NCBI GenBank assembly: GCA_963720675.1
Contig: CAVRGH010000010.1
Location: 1,798,001-1,862,000 of the forward strand
Reading direction: 5' to 3'
Source: JALHSW01 sp963720675
GTDB lineage: Bacteria; Actinomycetota; Acidimicrobiia; IMCC26256; PALSA-555
Length of the DNA stretch: 64,000 nucleotides
The notes beneath the pieces are model-generated. The model was not told the DNA's origin. It was given only the letters and a program-made list of their open reading frames with translations, and did not search any database. Shown here in pieces: positions 8,966-17,562 of this stretch. Every line of letters begins with the position of its first letter. Positions within the stretch are counted from its first letter, which is position 1. The translations under genes were made by a program, and so were the position numbers.

Positions 8966-9808
8966 TCAGGGAGACTCCCACCACCAGGCGAGGCCGGCGA
9001 GACCGGCGCCGGTGTGCACCACCATCACCGGGCCGAACTCCCCCACGAACTCCGTCGCCGGCGCGAACTCGTGCACCCGCTCCCGCAGCGCCTCCGCCGT
9101 CTCGACCGACAGCGCGTGCAGCGCGGCCACGTGCAGCCGCGCTTCGCCCTCGCCGTCACCCCTGTCCGGCCGCGTCCGCCGCACCATCGCGACGATCCGG
9201 TCGAGTGCCGCGTCCTGGCTCAGCGCCGGTCGCAGCCGCAGCACCTTCCCGTCCCGGAACTCGAACAGCGGGTTGATCCCGAGGCGGCGACCCGCCCAGC
9301 CGGCGACTCCCGGGACGCGACCGCTCCGCACCAGGTGGTCGAGCGAGGAAAGGGTCGCGACGAGGCGGACCCGCTCGATCACCAGCCGCGCCCGGTCCTG
9401 GACCTCGTCGAGGGATGCACCACGCGCCGCCGCCTCGGCCGCCGCGAGCACCACCAGCGCCTCGGCACCGCCCGCGTTCGCCGTGTCGACGACCCGAACC
9501 GCACCTCCGACCGACTGCGCCGCGACGAGGGCGGACTGGTGCGTCGCGCTCATCGACGACGCGATCGTCAGCACCAGCGCCGAGTCGTGCTCACGCAGCG
9601 AGTCCTTGATGGCGCCCTCGAACTCGCCCGGTGTCGGCGCGGAGGTGGTGACCTGCTCCTCGTCGACGAGCTCCTGCAGGGAGCGCTCGCCCTCGAGCTC
9701 GGGCTCGCCCCGCACCGTCAGCCACATCGGGACGACGACGATCCCGTGCCGGGCCACCAGCGCGGGCGGCAGCGCGGCGGCGCTGTCGGTGACGATCGCG
9801 ACGGTCAT
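8966..9808 (-). CDS. DegV family fatty-acid-binding protein
   Basis: A 280-residue DegV protein: N-terminal VAIVTDSAAALPPALVARHGI, the loop TTSAPTPGEF, a serine-rich ligand contact SSMSATHQSA, and later DHLVRSGRVPGVAG with GINPLFEFRDGKV. DegV/FakB proteins present fatty acids to kinases or lipid synthesis. It is last in a coupled operon with an MFS permease (ATGA overlap) and a PlsY-like acyltransferase, consistent with a link to phospholipid precursors. Confidence 0.9.
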   Translation of the reverse strand: MTVAIVTDSAAALPPALVARHGIVVVPMWLTVRGEPELEGERSLQELVDEEQVTTSAPTPGEFEGAIKDSLREHDSALVLTIASSMSATHQSALVAAQSVGGAVRVVDTANAGGAEALVVLAAAEAAARGASLDEVQDRARLVIERVRLVATLSSLDHLVRSGRVPGVAGWAGRRLGINPLFEFRDGKVLRLRPALSQDAALDRIVAMVRRTRPDRGDGEGEARLHVAALHALSVETAEALRERVHEFAPATEFVGEFGPVMVVHTGAGLAGLAWWWESP

Positions 9809-11025
9809 GGAGCAGGACTCTCGCGCACTCGGACCAGGGCCGACGACAGGATCACCAGCAGACCCGACGAGAGCAGGACCACCCGGGACGGCTCGAGCTG
9901 CCCGACCCAGGGCCAGGTCACGTCCCCGAGCAGGTCCCCGGCCAGGCCGGCGGCGATGGCGGCGAGCCCGAGTCCCAGCCGGATGACCACGTGGAAGGCC
10001 GCGAACGCGAGCACCCGCTCGTGGCCGTCGAGGCGGGACTGCAGCGCCCCCATCCCCGACGACAAGGTGAACGCGGCGGCGGCACCGAACGCGGTCGCAC
10101 CGAGGAACGCGAGCGCCACCGAACCCACCAGGCTGAACACCGCCACCACGCCGCCGATCACCGCGACGCCGAGTCGCGTCTCGGTGAGGGGATCGTGCCC
10201 ACGCCGGACGTAGAGGACGCCGAGGCCTGCCGCGGCACCGATCCCGAAGAGCGCGATGAGCACACCGAACTCGGCGTCGGACGCGTGCAGCACCTCACGC
10301 ACGAACACGATCCCGAGTGAGAAGAGCGCACCGAGTCCGAGTGCGACAGCAGCACACGCGGGCATCACCGCCCGCACGAGCGGCAGCTTGAACGCATCGA
10401 GGAAGCGGACGTCGTCGGGTACGACCGAGTCATCGGACGCCGCGAGCATGTGGAGTCGGGTGATGAAGAGGAACGACACGAGGAACGTCCCGGCGTCGAT
10501 CCAGAACACGAGCGCGAAGGGGCGTCCGAAGAGCTCCGAGAACGGCAGCGCCGCCACCGCGGCGAAGAGTCCGGCGCCGAGCGGGATCGTGCCGTACGAC
10601 GACCCGAGCACGAGGCCGTTCGCGATCGAGAAGTCCTCGGTATCGACGAGGTCGGGGATCGACGAGTCCCGCGCCGGGAGGAACACCAGGCTCGCGACCT
10701 CGAGGAGGAACGCGCAGAGGTACACCCACCAGATCGCGCGGATGAACGGCACCGCGGCGATCACCGCGGCGCGCAGCGCGTCCATCGCGAGCATCGTCCG
10801 GCGGCGGTCCCAGTGCTTCACCGCGCGGGTCGCGAGTGGCCCTCCCAGAGCGGCGGGGAGCAACCGGAGCGTGAGGATGCCGCCGACCGCGGTGGGCGAG
10901 CCGGTGAGCTCGAGCGCGAGCGCCATGAAGGCGACGGTCCCCATCCAGTCGCCGAGGCCCGACACGCCCTGCCCGATCAGCAGATCGCGGAAGCCGCGGC
11001 GGCGGAGCAGCTCCCGGACGCTCAC
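9805..11025 (-). CDS. MFS transporter
   Basis: A 406-residue protein with about 12 hydrophobic segments and a loop between helices 2 and 3 of major-facilitator type (GGPLATRAVKHWDRRRTMLAMDALRA). The start is GTG 11025, which overlaps the stop of the PlsY-like gene (GTGA). The end overlaps the degV-type start (ATGA). The substrate cannot be inferred; some MFS neighbours of plsY are lysophospholipid transporters, but that is only analogy. Confidence 0.85.
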   Translation of the reverse strand: MSVRELLRRRGFRDLLIGQGVSGLGDWMGTVAFMALALELTGSPTAVGGILTLRLLPAALGGPLATRAVKHWDRRRTMLAMDALRAAVIAAVPFIRAIWWVYLCAFLLEVASLVFLPARDSSIPDLVDTEDFSIANGLVLGSSYGTIPLGAGLFAAVAALPFSELFGRPFALVFWIDAGTFLVSFLFITRLHMLAASDDSVVPDDVRFLDAFKLPLVRAVMPACAAVALGLGALFSLGIVFVREVLHASDAEFGVLIALFGIGAAAGLGVLYVRRGHDPLTETRLGVAVIGGVVAVFSLVGSVALAFLGATAFGAAAAFTLSSGMGALQSRLDGHERVLAFAAFHVVIRLGLGLAAIAAGLAGDLLGDVTWPWVGQLEPSRVVLLSSGLLVILSSALVRVRESPAP

Positions 11026-11642
11026 GGCATGGACAGATCGGGCTCGCCGGGATCGTGGTCGTACAGCAACCGATAGAGGTACACGCGCCACCCCGGCGTC
11101 GCGGGTCGTTCATTACCGACGACGCGCTTCAGGAGCATCGGGACCGCGACCGCACCACCGGCGAGCGCGCCCGCCGGGCCATTGGTGACGGCGAGCACCG
11201 GCGCGAGCAGCACCTCGCCGAAGAAGCCACCGAGCCCGGTCTCCCGGAAGGCTCGGGCGATCACCATGCACCCGAGGAGCACGACGACTCCCGGCCACGC
11301 GTTGACGAGCAGCACACCGACGGCCGGGCCGACGCCGCGACCGCCGTGGCCCTTCAGGAACGGCGACCAATCGTGGCCGGCCACGGCAAGGCCCCCCGCG
11401 AACGCAGCGAGCGTCGGACGGCCCGAACCGGCCAGGAGCGGACCGACCGTTCCCTTCGCGACATCGAGGATCCCCGACACCACCAGCCAGCGGAACCCGG
11501 CGACGCGGTAGACGGCGGTGCCGGACACCGTGCCCGAGCCGGTGGTGCGCAGGTCGACGCCGCGTGAGCCCTTGGCGACGAGGTTCGAGAAGGGGATCGC
11601 GCCGACGAAGAACGCGAGCAGCAGGATCCCCGCCTCGGCCAT
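11022..11642 (-). CDS. plsY: PlsY-like glycerol-3-phosphate acyltransferase
   Basis: A 206-residue multi-pass protein with the three PlsY motifs in order: GAIPFSNLVAK, TGSGTVSGTAVYR, and GHDWSPFLKGHGGRGVGPAVG. PlsY moves acyl groups from acyl-phosphate to glycerol-3-phosphate. Motif 2 here lacks the usual Asn residues (GSGNxGATN), and the GGKG of motif 3 reads GGRG, so this may be a diverged paralogue rather than the housekeeping enzyme. First gene of the plsY-MFS-degV operon. Confidence 0.82.
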   Translation of the reverse strand: MAEAGILLLAFFVGAIPFSNLVAKGSRGVDLRTTGSGTVSGTAVYRVAGFRWLVVSGILDVAKGTVGPLLAGSGRPTLAAFAGGLAVAGHDWSPFLKGHGGRGVGPAVGVLLVNAWPGVVVLLGCMVIARAFRETGLGGFFGEVLLAPVLAVTNGPAGALAGGAVAVPMLLKRVVGNERPATPGWRVYLYRLLYDHDPGEPDLSMP

Positions 11643-11702
11643 CGGGTCATTCTGCCCCCCGCACGCCCTCGCGAGTGGTGACGCTGCGGGTGCGGTGCGG
11701 GC

Positions 11703-12233
11703 TCAGCCGGTGAGTGGTGCCGCGAGGATCGGGTTGAAGGCCTCGGAGACCGCGCGCTCGACGGCGATGACCGACTGGCTCAGGGCGAGACGGGGCGTCG
11801 GTGCGCACGGGATCGCGGCCGCGCCCGCCGGCGGGACCACGGCACCCGGATCGGTCACGACGAACCGACCGCAGAGGCCGTGGATCACGCGCCGTCCCGT
11901 GGCATCGGGGACGTAGCAGACGAGCCGGATCGAGGCGTCGCCGCCCTGCGCGTCGGCCGGAGCCGCGACGGTGTCGCCACCCGTCGCGGCGAGCACGCCG
12001 TCGGGCGCGAGGAACTCGAGGCGGTACGCGCTCGACGTGAGGCACTCGGTCGTGCCCGCCGCGTCGGTCCCCGCGAGCGTGAAGCCGACCTCGGTGCCCG
12101 ACGGTCCCGCGGCAGGGTCGACCGTGGCGATCGACACGGTGTCGTCGGTGCCACTCGCACCGAGGGCCGCCGGCACCGCGAGCACAGCAACCACAGCGGT
12201 CATCACGATCCCGAGCACGAGCAGGCGGCGCAC
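11703..12233 (-). CDS. Secreted protein of unknown function
   Basis: A 176-residue protein. GTG 12233 is chosen because AAGGAG lies just upstream. The signal peptide RRLLVLGIVMTAVVAVLAVPAALGA is followed by a beta-rich exported domain with four cysteines (ECLTSS, LVCYVP, HGLCGRF, IPCAPT) that could form disulfides. The segment VDPAAGPSGTEVGFTLAGTD looks IPT/Ig-like. No enzyme motif. Function unknown. Confidence 0.7.
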   Translation of the reverse strand: MRRLLVLGIVMTAVVAVLAVPAALGASGTDDTVSIATVDPAAGPSGTEVGFTLAGTDAAGTTECLTSSAYRLEFLAPDGVLAATGGDTVAAPADAQGGDASIRLVCYVPDATGRRVIHGLCGRFVVTDPGAVVPPAGAAAIPCAPTPRLALSQSVIAVERAVSEAFNPILAAPLTG

Positions 12234-12349
12234 GCAGAGCTCCTTCGAAGGCGGCCGCCAGTCTGGGGCGACCAGCCGGGGTCGAGTCAAACCGGCCGGA
12301 TCGGGCCGACTCGCCAGGACCGGGGGTCGGGCGGGTAGCGTGCCACGCC

Positions 12350-12949
12350 GTGAGCCGACCCGACTGTCACCCCCGCCGCTCCACCCGGATCCTCGCCACG
12401 GCCGTCATGTGCGGGGCCCTCGCCGCGGCCCTGCCGGTGGCGACCGCCGGCGCTGCGACCCGCGTGTCGGCGCCGGCAACCGCACCCGCACCCTGGGCCA
12501 AGTCGGTCTGCGGCGCGCTCGACGCCTGGGTGCTCGCGGTGACGAAAGCATCGTCGTCCGTGGCCGCCTCGAGCCCGTCGACTGCAGCCGAGACGAAGAA
12601 GGCCCTCACCGGGATGCTGAACCGCACGGTGAAGGAGACGGCGAAGGTCCGGGCAAAGCTCGCGAAGGCCGGGAAGCCGAGTGTCTCGGGCGGCAAGCAG
12701 ATCGCGGCGACCGTCAAGGAGGGCTTCCGCCAGGTCAACAGCTCACTCAAGGGCGCGAAGCAGTCCGTCGCCGCCGCCGACCCGGCGGACGCCGCGACCT
12801 TCACCGCCGCCGTCCGTGGCGCTCAGGACGCGGTCGAGTCGGGGTTGGAGAGCATCCAGGCCGCGTTCTCCGCGGCGCGCGACACCGACGCCAGCGCGCT
12901 CGTGACCGCGTTCGCGTCCGAACCATCCTGCGTGGCGGTCGCCAGCTAG
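12350..12949 (+). CDS. Secreted helical protein of unknown function
   Basis: A 199-residue protein with a twin-Arg-containing N-terminus (CHPRRSTRI) and hydrophobic core ending in ATAGAA. The mature region is Ala/Lys-rich and helical, with a Cys pair (KSVCGALDAW near residue 53 and EPSCVAVAS at the end). No known domain was recognised. Its stop overlaps by 4 bp (CTAG) the stop of the convergent PLP-enzyme gene. Confidence 0.7.
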   Translation: MSRPDCHPRRSTRILATAVMCGALAAALPVATAGAATRVSAPATAPAPWAKSVCGALDAWVLAVTKASSSVAASSPSTAAETKKALTGMLNRTVKETAKVRAKLAKAGKPSVSGGKQIAATVKEGFRQVNSSLKGAKQSVAAADPADAATFTAAVRGAQDAVESGLESIQAAFSAARDTDASALVTAFASEPSCVAVAS

Positions 12950-14163
12950 GAGTAGCGGATCTTCTTGCCGCGTGACTCCCCGTGGTTGCGCACGGCATCC
13001 GCGAGATCCTCGATCAGCCGGCCGACGACGGCCCCGTGTGCGGGCGACAGCATCACGTGCAGTCCGGGCGGCTCCGTGTTGCGGTTGAGGTTCCACCCAC
13101 GGTCGTCCATCACGTCTCCGACCGCGTAGAGGTCGATCGTGTCGGATCGCAACGCAAGGACCGGGCCGATCGGCTCGCCGACGATCTCGATCTCCGGCAT
13201 CGCGTCGACCGCGGCGCGGACCTCGGCCACCGTTGCCATGAGGTCGCGCACGATCTCCGTGTAGCCGTCGATGCCGAGGTACGTCATCACCGCCCACGCG
13301 GTCGCGATGGGGGCCGCGGGTCGCGCGCCGGCGATGGCCGGAGATCCGTAGAGACCGGCCGGCCATTGGTCGTAGAGGAACGCCTGGTGCCCGAACCAGT
13401 CTTCGTCACGGTGCAGCACCGTCGATGCGCCTTTGGGGACGTAGCCGTACTTGTGCACGTCGGCGGACATCTCGGTGACGCCGGGAACCCGGAAGTCCCA
13501 AGGCGGCACGTCGACGCCGTTCCGTTCGAGAAACGGCAGCATGAAGCCGCCGATACATGCGTCGACGTGGCAGCCGGCGCCGTGGCCGGCGGCGAGCGCC
13601 GCGAGCTCGGTGACCGGGTCCATCACGCCGTGTGGGTACGAGAAGGCCGAGGCGACGACCACCGCGGTGTCGGAGGAGATGAGCTGCGCCGCGGCGCCCA
13701 CATCGGCGCGGTATTCAGCGTCGAGGGGAACGCGCACCACCTCGAGCCCGAAGTAGTGGGCCGCCTTGGCGTACGCCGGGTGGGCCGAGACCGGTGCGAG
13801 GATCTGGGGTCGCTCGACGCCGCGGGCCCGTGCCCGTTCACGGTTGACGAGCATCGACATCAGGATCGACTCGGTGCCCCCCGACGTCATCGCACCGCCA
13901 CCGCCCTCGGGGAGGTTGACGAGGGTGCCGACTCCGGCGACGACCTCGCGCTCCAGTGCTGCGAGCTCCGGGAACTTGAATGGGTTCAGGGCGTTGCCGA
14001 AGAGGTAGCGGCGGTGCACCTCGAGCACGAGATCCTCGACGTCGTGCCGACCGGTCGGGTACACGAGCCCGAAGAGTCGGGCGCCGTGGACGTCGGGCTC
14101 CTTCGCTTGCCGCGCGTCGAGCTCGGCGAGCACGCTCGCCGCGTCCTGCCCCTGTTCCTGCAT
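12946..14163 (-). CDS. PLP-dependent lyase/decarboxylase, sphingosine-1-phosphate-lyase-like
   Basis: A 405-residue fold-type I PLP enzyme of the group II decarboxylase/SPL group. It has GAMTSGGTESILMSM (phosphate-binding turn, residues 90-104), the cofactor-contact HVDACIGGFMLPF (199-211, Asp201) and the Schiff-base lysine in SADVHKYGYVPKGAS (Lys238). Bacterial relatives cleave long-chain phospho-amines or decarboxylate amino acids. It is the last gene of a five-gene coupled operon; its ATG shares a base with the upstream stop (TGATG). The pathway is unknown, but the neighbours (P450, Coq4-like, amidohydrolase) suggest oxidative processing of a lipid-like compound. Confidence 0.85.
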   Translation of the reverse strand: MQEQGQDAASVLAELDARQAKEPDVHGARLFGLVYPTGRHDVEDLVLEVHRRYLFGNALNPFKFPELAALEREVVAGVGTLVNLPEGGGGAMTSGGTESILMSMLVNRERARARGVERPQILAPVSAHPAYAKAAHYFGLEVVRVPLDAEYRADVGAAAQLISSDTAVVVASAFSYPHGVMDPVTELAALAAGHGAGCHVDACIGGFMLPFLERNGVDVPPWDFRVPGVTEMSADVHKYGYVPKGASTVLHRDEDWFGHQAFLYDQWPAGLYGSPAIAGARPAAPIATAWAVMTYLGIDGYTEIVRDLMATVAEVRAAVDAMPEIEIVGEPIGPVLALRSDTIDLYAVGDVMDDRGWNLNRNTEPPGLHVMLSPAHGAVVGRLIEDLADAVRNHGESRGKKIRYS

Positions 14164-15260
14164 CAGATGTCAGCCCCCTCGGTCATCCCGGCGTGGTACT
14201 GGAACTCCGACATCGCCTGCTTCCAGTCCGGATCGAAGGGGCTCGTGGAACCGGCCGCGATCGCCGCCGGCGACTTCGGCGGGATGCCAAGGACCTCGGG
14301 CATCTCTGCGAGCGGTCGAGCCGCGTGCTCGAAGTAGTCGATGGCCATCAGCTCCCGCCCGCAGATCGCACCGCGGCGCATGGAGTCCGCGAGCCGCACG
14401 TCCATTCCTGGCTTCTCCAACCAGCGCTCACTGACGTCCATGCGGAAGAGCCCCTCGGCGTCGTGGTACCCGGTGTCGAAGAGACCGATGATCGTTGCGA
14501 TCCACGTGAACCCGCGTGGGTCGGGATCGGCGCGTCCGATGAGGCCGAACACCTCGAACTCACCATCGAGCTTCGAGCAGTAGTCGCCGATGCAGTGCAG
14601 CCAGTCGTGCTGGGCGAGGTACGGGGGCGCGCTCCCGGGCCTCCCCGGGTAGACGAAGCCGCGCGCGCGATAGAAGTCGGCCACCGCGCGCCCGAGGGTC
14701 CCTTCGGCGAGGTCCTCGAGCTCGCACCACCGCTGGTAGAGCTCCGGGTCGTTGCAGTCGGACTCGAAGGGCTCCGCCAGGCGGCTCTTGGTGTGCAACG
14801 CGCTCGCCGTCTCCGGCTGCCACCGCTCGAGATATCCGGTGCGCCGGAGGTCGAACGCGGCGAGACCGAGGTGCCCTTCGGCGTAACGGCGAGCGACCCG
14901 CACGAGGTCCGACTGCACACCGATCGCCCGCGAGTACTCCTCGACGCGCCGTGCGACCTCGGACGGGATCGGATGCAAGATCAGCTCGGCGAGCACGATC
15001 ACATGCATGATCCGAGTGCGGAGCTCGAGTGTCTCGTCGGCCATCACCGCCGCGAGCTCGTCGGCACCCATCGGTTCGAGGCCGTCGTAGTCCACGTCGA
15101 AGCCCGTCATCGCCTCGGTCACCGCGTGGACCACCGAGACCTGCACCGGCGTGAGGTGTCGGCCATCGGGTGCTGCTGCGCCGACGCACCCGCGCGCGAC
15201 CGAGAGGATCAGGTGGGCGTCGGGCCCGCCCGCGAACAGCGGAGACCCGGTAATCGTCAC
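14163..15260 (-). CDS. TerB-like/Coq4-like two-domain protein, copy B
   Basis: A 365-residue protein starting at GTG 15260, in a GTGA overlap with copy A. Residues about 30-135 are helical and TerB-like (HLTPVQVSVVHAVTEAMTG...RTRIMHVIVLAELIL). The C-terminal half carries QHDWLHCIGDY with His218-Asp219-x2-His222 and Glu234, matching the HDxxH-x11-E metal motif known from the ubiquinone protein Coq4. A conserved tail GIPPKSPAAIAAGSTSPFDPD is shared with copy A. No ubiquinone genes are nearby. An oxidative decarboxylase or hydroxylase role is inference from Coq4. Confidence 0.7.
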   Translation of the reverse strand: MTITGSPLFAGGPDAHLILSVARGCVGAAAPDGRHLTPVQVSVVHAVTEAMTGFDVDYDGLEPMGADELAAVMADETLELRTRIMHVIVLAELILHPIPSEVARRVEEYSRAIGVQSDLVRVARRYAEGHLGLAAFDLRRTGYLERWQPETASALHTKSRLAEPFESDCNDPELYQRWCELEDLAEGTLGRAVADFYRARGFVYPGRPGSAPPYLAQHDWLHCIGDYCSKLDGEFEVFGLIGRADPDPRGFTWIATIIGLFDTGYHDAEGLFRMDVSERWLEKPGMDVRLADSMRRGAICGRELMAIDYFEHAARPLAEMPEVLGIPPKSPAAIAAGSTSPFDPDWKQAMSEFQYHAGMTEGADI

Positions 15261-16366
15261 CCGGATGAGTCGGCGGCTTCGGCAGCCGCCTTGGCGCCGG
15301 CCGCACGCTGGAACTCCGACATGCCGCCCGGATCGAACGGCCCGGGAGAGCCCGCGGCAACGGCACCTGCCGACTTCGGAGGGATGCAGAGCATCTCGCG
15401 CACGTCCTCGATGGGGCGGTCCGCCAGGGCGTGGTAGTCGACGGTGAACAGATCCACGCCGTACCCCTCGCAGACGACCTTGCCGCGCCGGATCGCGTCT
15501 GCGAGGCGAACGTCCATGCCCGCCGAATGCAGGTGGCGTTCCCGTACGTTCGCCGCGAACGGTCCCTGCGCGTGGACGTGGCCGGTGTCGAAGAGGCCGA
15601 TCATGGTCGCGAGCCACGCGAAGCCCTTCGGGTCGGGATCGGCGCGGCCCACGAAGCCGAACACCTCGAGCTCGCACTCCATGTCGGTGCCGTACTCGGC
15701 GAGCACGTGCACGAAATCGTGTTGGGCCAAGTACGCCGATGCAGCGCCGCGCGATCCCGGAAGCTGGAAAGCACGATCCTGGTACATCGCAGCGACCGTC
15801 CGCCCGAGCGTTCCTTGCTCGAGCTCGAAGAAGGACTGCCAGCGTGCTTCCAGCTCGGGGTCGACCCCGGTGTCCTCGAACGGGTCCGCGAGCGCGGCCT
15901 TCGTGTGCAAAGGCTCCGAGCGCGTCTCATCCCACCGGTCGAGGAACCCGCCCCGCTGGAGGTCGACCCACGCCAGTCCGAGCGCACCCTTCGCGTACTG
16001 ACGGGCGACGCGGACGAAGTCGTCGTCCACGTCGAGGGCAGCCGCGCTCTCGGCGACTCGTGCAGCGACGTCGGCCGGCAGCGGCGCGAGCACGAGCTCG
16101 CCGAGCACCATGTGCTGCACGATCCGCTGCCGGTACGCCGGGCTGTGCTCGGCCAACACCCCGGCGAGCTCGTCGGGACCGAGCGGCTCCAGCGAGGTGT
16201 AGTCGATGTCGACCTCGGTGACGGCTGCGGTCACGGCGCGCAGGAGCGAAGCCTGGACGTCGGTGATCCCGGTCTCCGGTGCGACTGCGGTCGCGATCCC
16301 GCGCGCGACGGCCTCGATCTCCTCGGTCGAGGGCGGCGCGTCGATCTGCGGGACAGGTTCCGTCAC
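15257..16366 (-). CDS. TerB-like/Coq4-like two-domain protein, copy A
   Basis: A 369-residue tandem paralogue of copy B, clearly similar along its whole length. The N-terminal helical TerB-like region (TDVQASLLRAVTAAVTEVD...RIVQHMVLGELVLAPLP) is followed by a Coq4-like half with His216-Asp217-x2-His220 and Glu232 (HDxxH-x11-E), then FGFVGRADPDPKGFAWLATMIGLFDTG. GTG 16366 overlaps the upstream amidohydrolase stop (GTGA). The two copies may form a heteromer or act on successive steps. I know of no assigned function for this architecture. Confidence 0.7.
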   Translation of the reverse strand: MTEPVPQIDAPPSTEEIEAVARGIATAVAPETGITDVQASLLRAVTAAVTEVDIDYTSLEPLGPDELAGVLAEHSPAYRQRIVQHMVLGELVLAPLPADVAARVAESAAALDVDDDFVRVARQYAKGALGLAWVDLQRGGFLDRWDETRSEPLHTKAALADPFEDTGVDPELEARWQSFFELEQGTLGRTVAAMYQDRAFQLPGSRGAASAYLAQHDFVHVLAEYGTDMECELEVFGFVGRADPDPKGFAWLATMIGLFDTGHVHAQGPFAANVRERHLHSAGMDVRLADAIRRGKVVCEGYGVDLFTVDYHALADRPIEDVREMLCIPPKSAGAVAAGSPGPFDPGGMSEFQRAAGAKAAAEAADSSG

Positions 16367-17562
16367 GGCAACAGTGTCGCGGGAAGCGGGTGCCGATAGA
16401 GCGCGGCCGCGTTCTCGTGCGTCAGCTTGCGCAGCTCCTCGACCGGCAGGTGGCCCCAGTACTTCTCGATCACACCCTGGGTGTCGGGCCAGGTGCCGTC
16501 GCCGTGGGGATAGTCGACCTCCACCATGATGTTGTCGACGCCGATCGTGTACCGGGTGTCGATCGTCGACGGGTCGTCGATCGTGCAGAACCAGAAGTTC
16601 CGGCGGAGCACGTCAGCGGGCCGCATGCCGTTGAAGCCTTCGAGCCCGTACCCGGACCGGTCGACGATGTTGTCGAGCCGGTCGATGAGCATCGCGACCC
16701 AACCGATGCCTCCTTCGGACATCGCGATCTTCAGGTCCGGGTACTTCACGGCCCACGCCGACCACACCCACTCGGCGCACGCGGTCAGCGAGAGCTGGCC
16801 GAACAGGGTCGCGCCCAGCTGCAACGGCGGGCAGCCGGCCGGGAAGTCGGCCATGCCCGACGAGCCCACGTGCAAGCTGATCACCGTGCCGGTCTCTGCG
16901 CAGGCGCGGATGATCGGATCCCAGTGGTCGTCGAAGATGGACGGGAACCCGATCCGATGCGGTCGCTCCGGGAGCGAGATCGACGTGAAGCCCCGATCCG
17001 CGTTGCGTCGGATCTCCGCTGCGCCGCGCTCGGCGTCGGCGAGGTCGGTGATACCGAGCGGGATGAACCGCTCGGGATGGGAACCCCACCACTCCTCGTA
17101 CATCCAGTCGTTCCACGCCTGCGTGACGGCGAAGCCGAGGTCGCGGTCCTCGGCCTGGGAGTACACCCGTCCGCAGAAGCCGGTGATCATCGACGGGAAG
17201 TTGAGCGACGCCCAGATGCCGCCGGTGTCCATGTCGCGCACGCGCGCGTCGGGGTCGTAGCAACCCGGGCGCATCTGGTCGAAGCGGAACGGCTCGATCT
17301 TGACGGTCTCGGGGCGGCGACCGGCCACGGCGTTCTGGCCGACCTGGAAGTGCCGCTCCCCCTCGAACTCCCAGACCTCGTGGCCCTGCTCGGTCACGAC
17401 GACCTTCGGCGCTCGCTCCTGGAGCGCCGTGGGCAGGCGACCCTCGAACATGTGGGGCGGCTCGACGAGGTGGTCGTCGACCGAGATGACCGTGTACTTC
17501 ACGTCGCGCGGTGCGGGTTCGGGAAGGAAGAGGTCCGAGGGCAGCTCGGCGAACGTGGTCAT
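16363..17562 (-). CDS. Amidohydrolase family 2 (ACMSD-like) metal-dependent hydrolase/decarboxylase
   Basis: A 399-residue TIM-barrel protein. It has an N-terminal metal site region VISVDDHLVEPPHMFEGR, a central strand with His in GTVISLHVGSSG, and a C-terminal acid in IMVEVDYPHGDGTWPDT. This is the layout of aminocarboxymuconate-semialdehyde-decarboxylase-like amidohydrolases, widespread in actinobacterial catabolic clusters. The usual HxH of the first strand reads DDH. AGGAG lies upstream of ATG 17562, and the start overlaps the P450 stop (ATGA). It may decarboxylate or hydrolyse a product of the P450; the substrate is unknown. Confidence 0.85.
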   Translation of the reverse strand: MTTFAELPSDLFLPEPAPRDVKYTVISVDDHLVEPPHMFEGRLPTALQERAPKVVVTEQGHEVWEFEGERHFQVGQNAVAGRRPETVKIEPFRFDQMRPGCYDPDARVRDMDTGGIWASLNFPSMITGFCGRVYSQAEDRDLGFAVTQAWNDWMYEEWWGSHPERFIPLGITDLADAERGAAEIRRNADRGFTSISLPERPHRIGFPSIFDDHWDPIIRACAETGTVISLHVGSSGMADFPAGCPPLQLGATLFGQLSLTACAEWVWSAWAVKYPDLKIAMSEGGIGWVAMLIDRLDNIVDRSGYGLEGFNGMRPADVLRRNFWFCTIDDPSTIDTRYTIGVDNIMVEVDYPHGDGTWPDTQGVIEKYWGHLPVEELRKLTHENAAALYRHPLPATLLP

